Positions 55,368 through 63,791 of a stretch of 64,000 nt of DNA are shown piece after piece. Every line of letters begins with the position of its first letter. Position 1 is the stretch's first letter. The notes beneath the pieces are model-generated. The model was not told where the DNA came from and did no database searches. It saw only the letters and a program-made list of their open reading frames with translations. Both the position numbers and the translations under genes were made by a program. The stretch is from Lederbergia citri. GTDB lineage: Bacteria > Bacillota > Bacilli > Bacillales > Bacillaceae_C. Where the stretch lies: NCBI RefSeq assembly GCF_018343625.1, contig NZ_JAGYPG010000001.1:39325-103324 (forward strand), in the 5' to 3' direction.

Positions 55368-55407
55368 TTGCTATTATTATATGATTATGATATATTTTAT
55401 CAATACT

Positions 55408-55436
55408 AAATGACCATTATGGTATTTCGGTCATTT
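55408..55436. promoter_or_regulatory. Predicted YhgD operator 1 (before yhgD)
   Basis: ATGACC, 13 bases, GGTCAT, flanked by AA and TT, 20 bases before the yhgD start codon. The same half-sites with the same spacing occur before yhgE. Confidence 0.65.
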
Positions 55437-55455
55437 TTCTAAGGGAGGCGAATAA

Positions 55456-56028
55456 ATGTCCATTGATCGCAAGCAACTTATTATTGAAGCCGCTACAAAA
55501 TCATTTTCTCTATTCGGATATAAAGCGACCACAATGGATCAAGTTGCGAAAATAGCCAATGTTGGAAAAGGGACCATTTACACTTTCTTTAATAATAAAG
55601 AAGAATTGCTTGGTGAGATTGTTAATTCATTAATTAAAGAAATGAAAGCAGCTGCAGAGGCCGTAATTCAAGACGAACTATCCTTTTTTGAAAATGTCAA
55701 CCTGGCTATTTATGAATTATTAAAATATAGAAAGCAACATCAATTGACGATTAAGCTTTTTCAAGAAGAAAGGGAAATAGGGACTCCAGCTGTAAAAGAA
55801 ATGATTGATAAGGTCGAGAATTCAATCGTAAATTATATTAAAGAGAAAGTGATCGAAGCCGTTAATAAGGGTGAGATTCGAGAATGTGATCCAGAAATAA
55901 CAGCGTTTATCATGCTTAAGATGTATATTTCATTAATATTTGATTGGGAAAAATCTCATGAACCATTGAATCAAGAAAAAATATCTGAGTTGTTTAAGTT
56001 TTATTTATTAACTGGATTATCAAAATAG
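55456..56028 (+). CDS. yhgD: TetR-family regulator YhgD
   Basis: 190 residues. The N-terminal TetR helix-turn-helix is clear: IIEAATKSFSLFGYKATTMDQVAKIANVGKGTIYTFFNNKEELL. The C-terminal ligand domain is helical. AAGGGAGGC precedes the ATG. Matching inverted repeats in front of this gene and of yhgE suggest that YhgD represses both. Confidence 0.9.
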   Translation: MSIDRKQLIIEAATKSFSLFGYKATTMDQVAKIANVGKGTIYTFFNNKEELLGEIVNSLIKEMKAAAEAVIQDELSFFENVNLAIYELLKYRKQHQLTIKLFQEEREIGTPAVKEMIDKVENSIVNYIKEKVIEAVNKGEIRECDPEITAFIMLKMYISLIFDWEKSHEPLNQEKISELFKFYLLTGLSK

Positions 56029-56052
56029 ATGATCCGATTTTTTTAGACTAAT

Positions 56053-56077
56053 ATGACTAAATGAGAGAAATGGTCAT
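56053..56077. promoter_or_regulatory. Predicted YhgD operator 2 (before yhgE)
   Basis: ATGACT, 13 bases, GGTCAT, 30 bases before the yhgE start. It differs from operator 1 by one base in the half-sites. Confidence 0.65.
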
Positions 56078-56106
56078 TAAGTTTTTCACTTGGAGGAAAA
56101 AATTAT

Positions 56107-58347
56107 ATGAGAAACACATTATTTTTTGCTGAAATTAAACATGTTTTGAAAAATAAAAAACTCCTCATTCCGTTAATTGCTGTCATGTTTGTTCCTATTT
56201 TGTATAGTGGCATGTTTTTATGGGCGTTTTGGGATCCGTATGATGGGCTTAGCGATTTGCCTGTTGCGGTTGTAAATAAGGATAATGGTGCCGTTTTTGA
56301 AGAAAAAGAGCTGCAATTAGGAAATGAGCTTGTCAACAAGCTAAATGAAAGTAAGGATTTTGATTTCAAAGTAGTCGATAGCGACAAAGGTTACAAGGAT
56401 CTTGAAAATAGGAAATACTATATGCTCATTGAAATTCCTGAGCATTTTTCCGAAAATGCGACAACTCTTTTAGATGAACATCCTAAAAAGTTAGAATTAA
56501 AATATATTCCAAATGAAAGTTATAATTTTCTATCTTCACAAATCGGAGAAACAGCGATAAAGGAAATAAAGGCAGCTGTATCAAAAGAAGTAGTTGCCAC
56601 TTACTCAGAAACAATGTTTGATAAAATCCAAGAAATGGGCAGTGGATTTGCAGAAGCGAGTAGTGGTGCGAAAGAGTTACATGATGGAGCAGGAAAACTG
56701 AACGATGGATCGCTGATTCTAAAAGAAGGATTAGATGAACTCGCATCAAAGTCGATTGAGTTCAATAATGGTGTGTCCAAAGTACAATCAGGAAGCGATG
56801 AATTAGCAGAAGGAGCTTCAACTCTTGCAAATGGTATTGCGCAACTAAAAGATGGCCATGGAAAGCTTGTAGAGGGAGCGGCAGCTGCACATAAAGGAGT
56901 ACAATCATTATCGAGTGGAGCAGATACATTGGACGCAGGGTTAAAAAGTGCTGATCAGGCGATGGAGGACGTTATTTCTGGATCCACACAAATACAAGAT
57001 AAAACTGCCTATTTAGCAAATAAATTAGAAGATTTTCAAACAGGAGCCGGTGAGGTGGCAAAAGGAGCAAGTCAATTACATGCCGGGATTCAACAAATGC
57101 AAGGGCAACTTGCAAATATTGATGCTCAGTTAGCTGAACTACCATTACCTGATGAAGTGAAAAAACAAATTGGAAAGGAGTTGAAAGCAAATCTTGAAGA
57201 AGGCATTGCTCAGCTTGAGGCAGGCAGTGGAGCAGTTGAAGATGGTACTAAAAGCTTGTATTCTTCAGCGAAAGAATTTCAAGTTGGTGCAAGCACGTTA
57301 GCCGATAAAATGAGTGAATTAACAGACGGACAAAATCAATTAAAAGTAGGATTGGATAAACTTTCGTCCGGTTCTGGAGATCTAGTAAAAGGGATTCAGA
57401 CACTTGAAGGCGGACAAAAACAATTATTAAGTGGAATTTCCTTATTCGATGAAAAGTTAGCTGATGTAAGGGATGGAGCGAATAAGCTCTCAAGTGGAGC
57501 ATCTGCATTAAATGGTGGAATGAAGGAGCTAGCTTCTGGTTCTACTAAACTTAGTGATGGAAGTAATATATTAGCGGGCGGCTCAAAAGAACTCGTAGAC
57601 GGAATGAAAAAGCTCGAAGATGGATCTGCCGAGATGAAAGATAAGCTTGGGGAAGCCGCAGATCAAGTAAATGGTATTAAGACGAGCGATGACACTTACG
57701 ATATGATGGGTGAACCGATTACGGTGGATAAAACAGCACTCAATCAGGTTCCTAACTACGGAACAGGATTTGCACCTTATTTCTTATCATTAGGACTCTT
57801 TGTCGGAGCCTTATTGATTTCTATTGTCTTTCCTCTTAGGGAGCCAGCAGTGTCACCGAAAAATGGGTTTAGTTGGTTTGTGGGGAAATTTGGGATTCTT
57901 GCGATTGTAGGTATTATCCAATCATTACTCGCTGTTGCAATCATGTTATTTGGTCTCAAAATACAAGTAGAAAGCGTACCACTATTCATTTTGACAACAA
58001 TTGTTACAAGTCTAACATTTATCGCATTAATCCAATTTTTAGTCACATTACTTGGAGATCCAGGTAGATTTATTGCTATTATAATACTAATATTGCAGCT
58101 AACGACTAGTGCTGGAACGTTCCCACTAGAGCTTATTCCTCACCAACTACAGCCGTTTAATACATTCTTGCCGATGACTTTTACAGTTCAAGCATATAAG
58201 GCGGTTATTTCAAGCGGTGACTTCAGCTTTATGTGGTATAACCTAGCCATCTTAACCATATTTATCATTGGTTGTATGATCATCACATTTGGTTTCTTCC
58301 AATATAAACATAAAAGACAGTTTTCTGTCCTCAATAGACACGCATAA
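56107..58347 (+). CDS. yhgE: YhgE/Pip-family membrane protein
   Basis: 746 residues. A membrane anchor near the N-terminus (LLIPLIAVMFVPILYSGMFLW) is followed by the Pip motif VAVVNKDNGAVFEEKE, a very long extracytoplasmic region of Gly-Ala-rich 7-11-residue repeats of the type LxxGxxxLxxGA (about 190-520), and a C-terminal ABC-2-like set of five or six membrane helices. Relatives include the phage infection protein of lactococci and the EsaA-type component of type VII secretion. Its actual role here is unknown. TTGGAGG precedes the ATG. It is probably controlled by YhgD. Confidence 0.88.
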   Translation: MRNTLFFAEIKHVLKNKKLLIPLIAVMFVPILYSGMFLWAFWDPYDGLSDLPVAVVNKDNGAVFEEKELQLGNELVNKLNESKDFDFKVVDSDKGYKDLENRKYYMLIEIPEHFSENATTLLDEHPKKLELKYIPNESYNFLSSQIGETAIKEIKAAVSKEVVATYSETMFDKIQEMGSGFAEASSGAKELHDGAGKLNDGSLILKEGLDELASKSIEFNNGVSKVQSGSDELAEGASTLANGIAQLKDGHGKLVEGAAAAHKGVQSLSSGADTLDAGLKSADQAMEDVISGSTQIQDKTAYLANKLEDFQTGAGEVAKGASQLHAGIQQMQGQLANIDAQLAELPLPDEVKKQIGKELKANLEEGIAQLEAGSGAVEDGTKSLYSSAKEFQVGASTLADKMSELTDGQNQLKVGLDKLSSGSGDLVKGIQTLEGGQKQLLSGISLFDEKLADVRDGANKLSSGASALNGGMKELASGSTKLSDGSNILAGGSKELVDGMKKLEDGSAEMKDKLGEAADQVNGIKTSDDTYDMMGEPITVDKTALNQVPNYGTGFAPYFLSLGLFVGALLISIVFPLREPAVSPKNGFSWFVGKFGILAIVGIIQSLLAVAIMLFGLKIQVESVPLFILTTIVTSLTFIALIQFLVTLLGDPGRFIAIIILILQLTTSAGTFPLELIPHQLQPFNTFLPMTFTVQAYKAVISSGDFSFMWYNLAILTIFIIGCMIITFGFFQYKHKRQFSVLNRHA

Positions 58348-58404
58348 TTAAAGGTGTGCTCAAAAGTCGAAAGTGAGGTGACCCCCAAAAGTTAGAGTTT
58401 TATA

Positions 58405-59214
58405 TTAAGCTGCTAATTGGCTGGTATGAATCCGGTATTCAACTGGGCTCATGCCTGCCAGTTTTTTCTTTATACGTTTATAATTATAATAATTTATGTA
58501 TTCTTCTATTCTCGTTTTCAATTCCTCATATGAGCACAGAGCTTCCCCGTAATACATTTCTTGTTTCATTAATCCGAAAAAGTTCTCCATAGGTGAATTA
58601 TCTAAACAGTTTCCTTTTCGAGACATACTTTGAAAGACCTTGTGTTCCTTGAGTGTTTTTACCCACATATTATGTTGGTAGTGCCAACCCTGATCAGAAT
58701 GTACGGTGGTTCTATACTTTGATTCTTTTACTATCTCTAGAGCTTTCTCTAGTGGTTTAAGGGCTATTTCTAAGGTTGGTCGCATACTTACCCCGTAAGA
58801 TAGGATTTCACCATTGAACATATCCATAATAGGATTTAGATAAAGTTTTACACCGTCTGAACACTTGAATTCTGTAATATCCGTTGTTAACTTTTGACGA
58901 CAGACATTTGTGTAAAAACGACGTTTAATACGGTTCTTGGCAATATTTCCAACCGTCCCTTTATAAGAACTATACTTGCGTGATTTTCTTGTAAACTTTG
59001 TAGCTTTAAGTCTAAGTTTCTTCATGATGCGCTGTACTTTCTTATGATTTACTTGAGTACCACGTTTTTTTAATTCCAAGTAGATTCGACGATAACCGTA
59101 ATTGCCATCATGTTCATCAAAAATTAATTGAATACATTCTTCAAGCTCTTGATCTGGGTTTTCCCGTTTCATCACTTTTATATGATAATGGTAGGAAGAC
59201 TCCGGAATACCCAC
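58405..59214 (-). CDS. IS150-like transposase, orfB (DDE integrase part)
   Basis: 269 residues are counted from the first start codon, but the frame is open back to the slippery sequence at 59318, as needed for an OrfAB fusion made by a -1 frameshift. Motifs are the HTH_21 part EECIQLIFDEHDGNYGYRRI and the rve domain with WTTDITEFKCSDG-like TTDITEFKC, VHSDQGWHYQH and SRKGNCLDNSPMENFFGLMKQE, containing the DDE residues. Together with orfA it moves the element. No truncation is seen. Confidence 0.9.
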   Translation of the reverse strand: MGIPESSYHYHIKVMKRENPDQELEECIQLIFDEHDGNYGYRRIYLELKKRGTQVNHKKVQRIMKKLRLKATKFTRKSRKYSSYKGTVGNIAKNRIKRRFYTNVCRQKLTTDITEFKCSDGVKLYLNPIMDMFNGEILSYGVSMRPTLEIALKPLEKALEIVKESKYRTTVHSDQGWHYQHNMWVKTLKEHKVFQSMSRKGNCLDNSPMENFFGLMKQEMYYGEALCSYEELKTRIEEYINYYNYKRIKKKLAGMSPVEYRIHTSQLAA

Positions 59215-59231
59215 TCTATGTAAAACATCTT

Positions 59232-59798
59232 TTAATTGGAAGGTTTCTTTGAGTTCGAATGATAACGCTGCTTGTGCTTTTCGAGATAGCCTTCCGGATC
59301 CATCTGAAAAGCTCGCAACTTTTTTAAGTATTCTATTTCTAAACGAAGAAGTTCATTTTCTCTCTCCAATTTTTGTTGATATGTCATTTCTTTTTCATCT
59401 GTTCTTTTTTGGCTTTTTCTATTCTTAGCTTTATCAGACATGGGCGGCCGTCCTTTCGGTCTCTCCAGGCCTTCAATTCCCCCCTCCAAAAATGACTTTT
59501 TCCATGAGGCTATAATAGGAGGATTTGTTAACCCAAAACGAAGGGCAGCCTCTGTCTCTGAAGAACCTGTTCTTTTCATAAAGCTTAATACATCTAGCTT
59601 AAATTGAACAGAATAACTTTCAGAATGCTTCTTCCTCTTTAATCCTATTTCTCCAAACTTCTCATAGATTTTTACCCATCGTTCAACTTGTGCTTTACTC
59701 TTAACACCATGCTTCTCAGCAAGAGATCTATGTCCAAGTTTTCCTTCCTGATACTCTTTAACCACCATAAGTTTAAATTCTTCACTGTATTTAGCCAA
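59232..59798 (-). CDS. IS150-like transposase, orfA (helix-turn-helix part)
   Basis: 188 residues from a TTG after GGGGTG (an extension of five codons to 59813 is open). It contains two helix-turn-helix units, KLGHRSLAEKHGVKSKAQVERW and SSETEAALRFGLTNPPIIASW, and a leucine zipper-like stretch ENELLRLEIEYLKKLR. The slippery A-AAA-AAG lies in the codons for YLKK. It recognises the inverted repeats and is fused to OrfB by frameshifting. Confidence 0.9.
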   Translation of the reverse strand: MAKYSEEFKLMVVKEYQEGKLGHRSLAEKHGVKSKAQVERWVKIYEKFGEIGLKRKKHSESYSVQFKLDVLSFMKRTGSSETEAALRFGLTNPPIIASWKKSFLEGGIEGLERPKGRPPMSDKAKNRKSQKRTDEKEMTYQQKLERENELLRLEIEYLKKLRAFQMDPEGYLEKHKQRYHSNSKKPSN

Positions 59799-59880
59799 AA
59801 ACAAACACCCCAAAAGTCAGATTTCACTCTAACTTTTGGGGTGCAGTACAAAGACGACCGTATGAGCACACCTTTTAAGA

Positions 59881-60453
59881 TTATTGTTTATTAGCTGCTT
59901 TAATATCTTTTATAATTTGATTAAATGGAACGTCCTCGTTTCCAGGATAATCTGCAATAATTTCTCCGTTTTTATTAAAGAGATAAAATCTTACTCCATG
60001 TATTACTTGGTCGTCATTCTTCGGTTTCTTAATGATTGTTTTGAAGTTTTTTGGGCCATAATCCTCAATTTCCTCTTGGGAATAGCCGGTTAAAAAATGC
60101 CATGTTGAAAAATCAGCACCAAAAGCTTCCCCATATTTCTTCAACGCCTCAGGCGTATCCTTTTCGGGATCAACACTGAAAGATACGAAATGGACATCCT
60201 CTAACCCAGCGTCTTTAACTTCTTGTTGTAGTTGGCTCATATTTGAGGTCATTGGTGGACAGACAGTCGTACAGTTTGTAAATACAAAATCTGATACCCA
60301 TACTTTTCCTTTTAGATCTTTTAGTCCGAAAGGTTTCCGGTCTTGATCTGTATAATTAAAATCTTTAATTGGGGTGCCACTTTTAGGAGTTGAAGAACAT
60401 GCACTTAATACAAAAAGAATAGAAAATAAAAGGACAAATAACCGTTTTTTCAT
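59881..60453 (-). CDS. SCO1/SenC-family copper-handling lipoprotein
   Basis: 190 residues. A lipoprotein signal ends LSACSS (Cys19). The thioredoxin-like domain carries the copper-site motif CTTVCPP and the distal histidine in DQVIHGVRFYLF. Sco proteins deliver copper to the Cu-A centre of cytochrome c oxidase on the outer face of the membrane (YpmQ in B. subtilis). Its stop codon lies four bases after the split terminator. It is a single gene. Confidence 0.88.
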   Translation of the reverse strand: MKKRLFVLLFSILFVLSACSSTPKSGTPIKDFNYTDQDRKPFGLKDLKGKVWVSDFVFTNCTTVCPPMTSNMSQLQQEVKDAGLEDVHFVSFSVDPEKDTPEALKKYGEAFGADFSTWHFLTGYSQEEIEDYGPKNFKTIIKKPKNDDQVIHGVRFYLFNKNGEIIADYPGNEDVPFNQIIKDIKAANKQ

Positions 60454-60589
60454 AATTTTGGATAAACCTCCCAGATAACAAACCTCTATATACTCATTAT
60501 ATACTACTCGTTCAATCTATTGGTTTTTATACGAGATTGTTCGGAAATTGTCCAAATAAAAAAAGGAAGCGAATCGCTTCCTTTTATTC

Positions 60590-61100
60590 TCTAGGAAACT
60601 TATAGATTGGAACCTTGTGGATAACTTTTAAGCAGGTAGTTCCAGTCTAGCGCAAGCAGCCGGCGACTAGCAAACTTTCGGTTTCTCCCTACAATAAGTC
60701 AACATCGACTCGCCTTTAATGTCCAGCTACTGGCGCCAGCCCCTCGAGGTCAAATGCTCTGAGTCAATAAAGTCAAAGAGCGACTTTTTTGACTCAGAAC
60801 ATTTGCTTGTCGGAGGCCCGCAGGATGCGGGTCAAGAAGGCGTTGCGACGTACATGGATGTACTAGTGCAGGCGAAGCGACAGGACGTCGCTGCCTGAGC
60901 CTGCAACAGGACGTTGTGTACTTAGCCTTTCTTCTTTTATTCCGGCGCCTTCCGCTTTTCGTGGCTCATCGTGTTTCCTTTATCTCGTCAGAACCCAAAA
61001 GCGAGGAACGTCGACTAAAACCGCCACGTCCTGTGGCGACGTCGACGGACCCACATCCTGTGGGCCTGTACGTCACTGAACAGGCGCTTGCGCTTTTGTT
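60590..61100 (+). repeat. Dispersed repeat element, most complete copy 7
   Basis: All modules found in the other copies occur here in order: acttatagattggaacctt, actagcaaactttcggttt, gtccagctactggcgccagc, aataaagtcaaagagcgact, gatgtactagtgcaggcgaa, gcgacaggacgtcg, ccgccacgtcctgtggcg, cccacatcctgtgggcctg and ggcgcttgcgctttt. Several modules are hairpins. The 78-codon frame at 60916 is not a gene. The element ends at the stop codon of the MFS gene. Confidence 0.88.
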
Positions 61101-62605
61101 TATGCCCTTGCTTTTTCCGCAGGTATTTCAACCCGTTCCTTACTCATCATGAAAATAAAGATGATAGCTAACAAAGAAGGGATAAGTGCCCACATAAAGG
61201 TTTGTGCAATCGAACTAGATAGTGCGTCCGTGATTTTCTCTAAAACAGGTGCTGGTATTTCTTTACGTGTTTCTGGAGATAAAAGCTGCCTAGAATCGCC
61301 GAATCCCTTTCCATTTCCCATACCCTGAAATTCTTTCGTTAATGAATTTGCAAATATATTTCTTTGAATAATCCCGTAAATGGTAATCCCTAACGTCATT
61401 CCTAATGAACGAAAAAATGCAAGTGATGATGTAGCTGAACCACGTTGTCGCATATCAAAGTTATGAATGGCAGACATACTTAATGTAGAGAAATTAAAGC
61501 CGACCCCGTAGCCAGTTATAATCATAAATATGGTCACAATTACGCGTGACGTATCAGGAGTTAATGTACCTAATAAAAATATGCCAGTAATAAAAAAGAC
61601 ACCTGACAAAATCATGATATTGCGGTAACTCGTTTTCGTAGTTAGTAATCCCCCTGATTGGCTGCCAAATACTGATCCAAGCATCATAGGAGTTAAAATA
61701 AGACCAGAGTTCGTAGCCGTTCCCCCGAAAACACCTTGAATATAAATCGGTATGTAGATCGTTGCGATGATAAAGGTTGCTCCATAGAAAAATGCAATCG
61801 CATTACTTGTAGCGAATAGCCGCTTTTTAAACATTTGAAAAGAAATAATCGGTTCTTTAGCCTTCGTTTCAACAAATAGGAAAATAATAAAGAAGGCTGT
61901 AAATAGGCTGAATAATCCAATGATCGTCAAGGAATCCCATGCAAACTGATTTCCTCCTAGTTCAAGCGCGAACATTAAACAAACAACCGCGCCTACAAGC
62001 GTAAAAGCTCCCCACCAATCAATTTCTAGTGATTTATGCTCAAGCGATTCTTTATAAAAAAAGAATATTAATGAAAAGGCGATAATGCCGATTGGGACGT
62101 TAATAAAGAATATCCAGTGCCATCCGATGTATTCTGAAATATACGAGCCAAGTAGTGGACCAAAAAGGCTTGATGTGCCAAATACTGCGCCAAACAGTCC
62201 AGTCATTTTGCCCCTTTTATCAGGTGGAAAAATATCAAACACAATCGTAAAGGCTATTGGCATCAATGCGCCTCCACCAACGCCCTGGATAGCGCGATAA
62301 ATACTAAGCTGTGTTATTGAATTTGCAGTTCCACAAAGGATAGAGCCAAATAAAAAAACGACCAACCCAAAAATAAAAAATCGTTTACGGCCGTACATAT
62401 CAGATAATTTTCCGAAAATCGGCGTTCCAGCCATGACGGTAACCAAATAGGCTGACGTCACCCATACAAATTTATCAAAACCTCCAAGATCGGCAACTAT
62501 CGTACCCATTGAAGTTGCTACTATTGTATTATCCATTGCGGACATTAAGATAGCGAGCAATAATCCAGTGACAACGAAGCCCAATCGATTGTCTTTAGCT
62601 GCCAT
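61100..62605 (-). CDS. MFS multidrug exporter, DHA2 (EmrB/QacA) family, 14 helices
   Basis: 501 residues with 14 membrane segments. The DHA2 motifs are DNTIVATSMGTIVADLGG, GKLSDMYGRKRFF (motif A), RAIQGVGGGALMP and FGPLLGSYISEY (motif C). It should extrude lipophilic compounds using the proton gradient. GAAAGGGG precedes the ATG. No regulator gene is adjacent. A dispersed repeat abuts the 3' end, so the normal terminator is missing or replaced by the repeat's terminal hairpin. Confidence 0.88.
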   Translation of the reverse strand: MAAKDNRLGFVVTGLLLAILMSAMDNTIVATSMGTIVADLGGFDKFVWVTSAYLVTVMAGTPIFGKLSDMYGRKRFFIFGLVVFLFGSILCGTANSITQLSIYRAIQGVGGGALMPIAFTIVFDIFPPDKRGKMTGLFGAVFGTSSLFGPLLGSYISEYIGWHWIFFINVPIGIIAFSLIFFFYKESLEHKSLEIDWWGAFTLVGAVVCLMFALELGGNQFAWDSLTIIGLFSLFTAFFIIFLFVETKAKEPIISFQMFKKRLFATSNAIAFFYGATFIIATIYIPIYIQGVFGGTATNSGLILTPMMLGSVFGSQSGGLLTTKTSYRNIMILSGVFFITGIFLLGTLTPDTSRVIVTIFMIITGYGVGFNFSTLSMSAIHNFDMRQRGSATSSLAFFRSLGMTLGITIYGIIQRNIFANSLTKEFQGMGNGKGFGDSRQLLSPETRKEIPAPVLEKITDALSSSIAQTFMWALIPSLLAIIFIFMMSKERVEIPAEKARA

Positions 62606-62704
62606 AATAAACCCCTTTCAAATTCTAATAACTACAGTAAGACTACAATTGTTACTATTGTAAACAAAAAAAGATATTGATAATATTTTTCTAAAAATAT
62701 TAGT

Positions 62705-62842
62705 CTATTCACCAATATCCTTTAATTTTTCAGGATGCTTTTTTGTACGAAAAATGCTTAAGTTTACTATTAAATAGATTAACTCTTCAATAATTGCAAA
62801 GGCAATGAAAGGAATAGAAATGTAAATAATCCAGTGCCACAT
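62705..62842 (-). CDS. Small membrane protein, 45 residues
   Basis: Starts MWHWIIYISIPFIAFAIIEE, one hydrophobic segment continuing LIYLIVNLSIF, then a basic tail RTKKHPEKLK. AAAGGAAGGTG precedes the ATG. It lies 100 bases upstream of the MFS gene on the same strand. The family is unknown to me. Confidence 0.55.
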   Translation of the reverse strand: MWHWIIYISIPFIAFAIIEELIYLIVNLSIFRTKKHPEKLKDIGE

Positions 62843-62945
62843 AAAAAACACCTTCCTTTACGTTTCAATATAAAGTAGTATCTAAAATATACAAATATTT
62901 ACAAGGTTGTGTCAAAGACTTTTTTTAGACAAAGGGGTTGATAAG

Positions 62946-63371
62946 TTGATTAAAGAATTAAAGAGTAAGGAAGAAATATTAGATGGTTATCATGTTATGA
63001 AACATTTAAGAACACATCTCAATGAAGATACGTATTTAAAACTTGTTTTGGAAGCAATAGAAAAAGAAAATTATAGATTGGCAGCTTACATTGATAATAC
63101 TGGAAAAATGGTCGCTGTTGTTGGATTCATGCCAATGATTACGTTGTATTACGGTGAGTACATTTGGGTAAGTGATTTAGTGACCGCTCCTGATGAAAGG
63201 TCTAAAGGATATGGTGATGAGCTTTTATCCTATGTTCACGATTGTGCAAAAGCACAGGGGTATGATAAAGTCGCTTTATCTTCAGGCTTGCAACGGGTTG
63301 ACGCACATAGGTTTTACGAGGAAAAAATGAAGTATGATAAGGTCAGCTATGTATTTTTAAAAAATCTATAG
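62946..63371 (+). CDS. GNAT-family N-acetyltransferase
   Basis: 141 residues from a TTG after AAAGGGG; the longer frame from 62907 has no site. The acetyl-CoA loop is visible as VTAPDERSKGYGDELLSYV (Q/RxxGxG/A-like), and GLQRVDAHRFYEEKMKYDK is a typical C-terminal strand-helix. The substrate is unknown. The MazG-like gene begins 20 bases downstream, so the two are cotranscribed. Confidence 0.85.
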   Translation: MIKELKSKEEILDGYHVMKHLRTHLNEDTYLKLVLEAIEKENYRLAAYIDNTGKMVAVVGFMPMITLYYGEYIWVSDLVTAPDERSKGYGDELLSYVHDCAKAQGYDKVALSSGLQRVDAHRFYEEKMKYDKVSYVFLKNL

Positions 63372-63391
63372 GCACTATGAAAGGGATATGG

Positions 63392-63760
63392 ATGGAAAAA
63401 TTACAAAATTATTATCGCAGCTTTGAGAAAGAAATGGGATACAATCTTTTCGATGAAAACAGCTTTAAAGCAAATCAGACATTTTTACTATACATACATA
63501 TGTTGTTAACGACTGAAGTAGCAGAAGTTGCTGAGGAATTCAGAAGTATGTTTGATTTATCAGAGAAATATTTGTCAGAGGGATATAGCGATGTTGAAGC
63601 AATGCAAATAGCTAAAGAATCCATTAGAGAGAATCTTGGCAAGGAGCTGGCAGACTGTCTCGCCTATTTACTGAAACTTGCCAATTATTTTGAATATGAT
63701 CTTGAAACAGAATTATATTCGAAGCTAGAGGAAATTAAAAGAACTAGGAAGAGATATTGA
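63392..63760 (+). CDS. MazG-like nucleotide pyrophosphohydrolase
   Basis: 122 residues from the ATG seven bases after AAAGGG. The motif EVAEVAEEFRSM followed by LGKELADCLAYLLKLANYF gives the ExxE...ExxD metal-site pattern of all-alpha NTP pyrophosphatases. It probably cleans up non-canonical nucleotides. It follows the acetyltransferase gene. Confidence 0.78.
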   Translation: MEKLQNYYRSFEKEMGYNLFDENSFKANQTFLLYIHMLLTTEVAEVAEEFRSMFDLSEKYLSEGYSDVEAMQIAKESIRENLGKELADCLAYLLKLANYFEYDLETELYSKLEEIKRTRKRY

Positions 63761-63791
63761 ATATTTATCCATATATGCCAAATATTATTTT

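Larger units (their letters stand above)
58374..59850 (-). mobile_element. IS3-family (IS150-like) insertion sequence, apparently intact
   Basis: 1477 bp. The terminal inverted repeats start TGAGGTGACCCCCAAAAGTT at the left end and TGTACTGCACCCCAAAAGTT at the right end, diverging only in the outer ten bases. A three-base target duplication AAG flanks it (58371-58373 and 59851-59853). It encodes orfA and orfB on the minus strand with a slippery A-AAA-AAG at 59324-59318. Both frames are open, so it may be active. Confidence 0.92.
58350..59876. terminator. yhgE/sco terminator split by an insertion sequence
   Basis: AAAGGTGTGCTCA at 58350-58362 and TGAGCACACCTTT at 59863-59875 are perfectly complementary over 13 bases. 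They must have been one hairpin with T-rich tails for the two convergent genes before the element at 58374-59850 entered its loop. Confidence 0.85.

Noticed and set aside
59672..59894. Extra small genes at the right end of the insertion sequence
   Set aside because: They are shadow frames of orfA and the inverted repeat.
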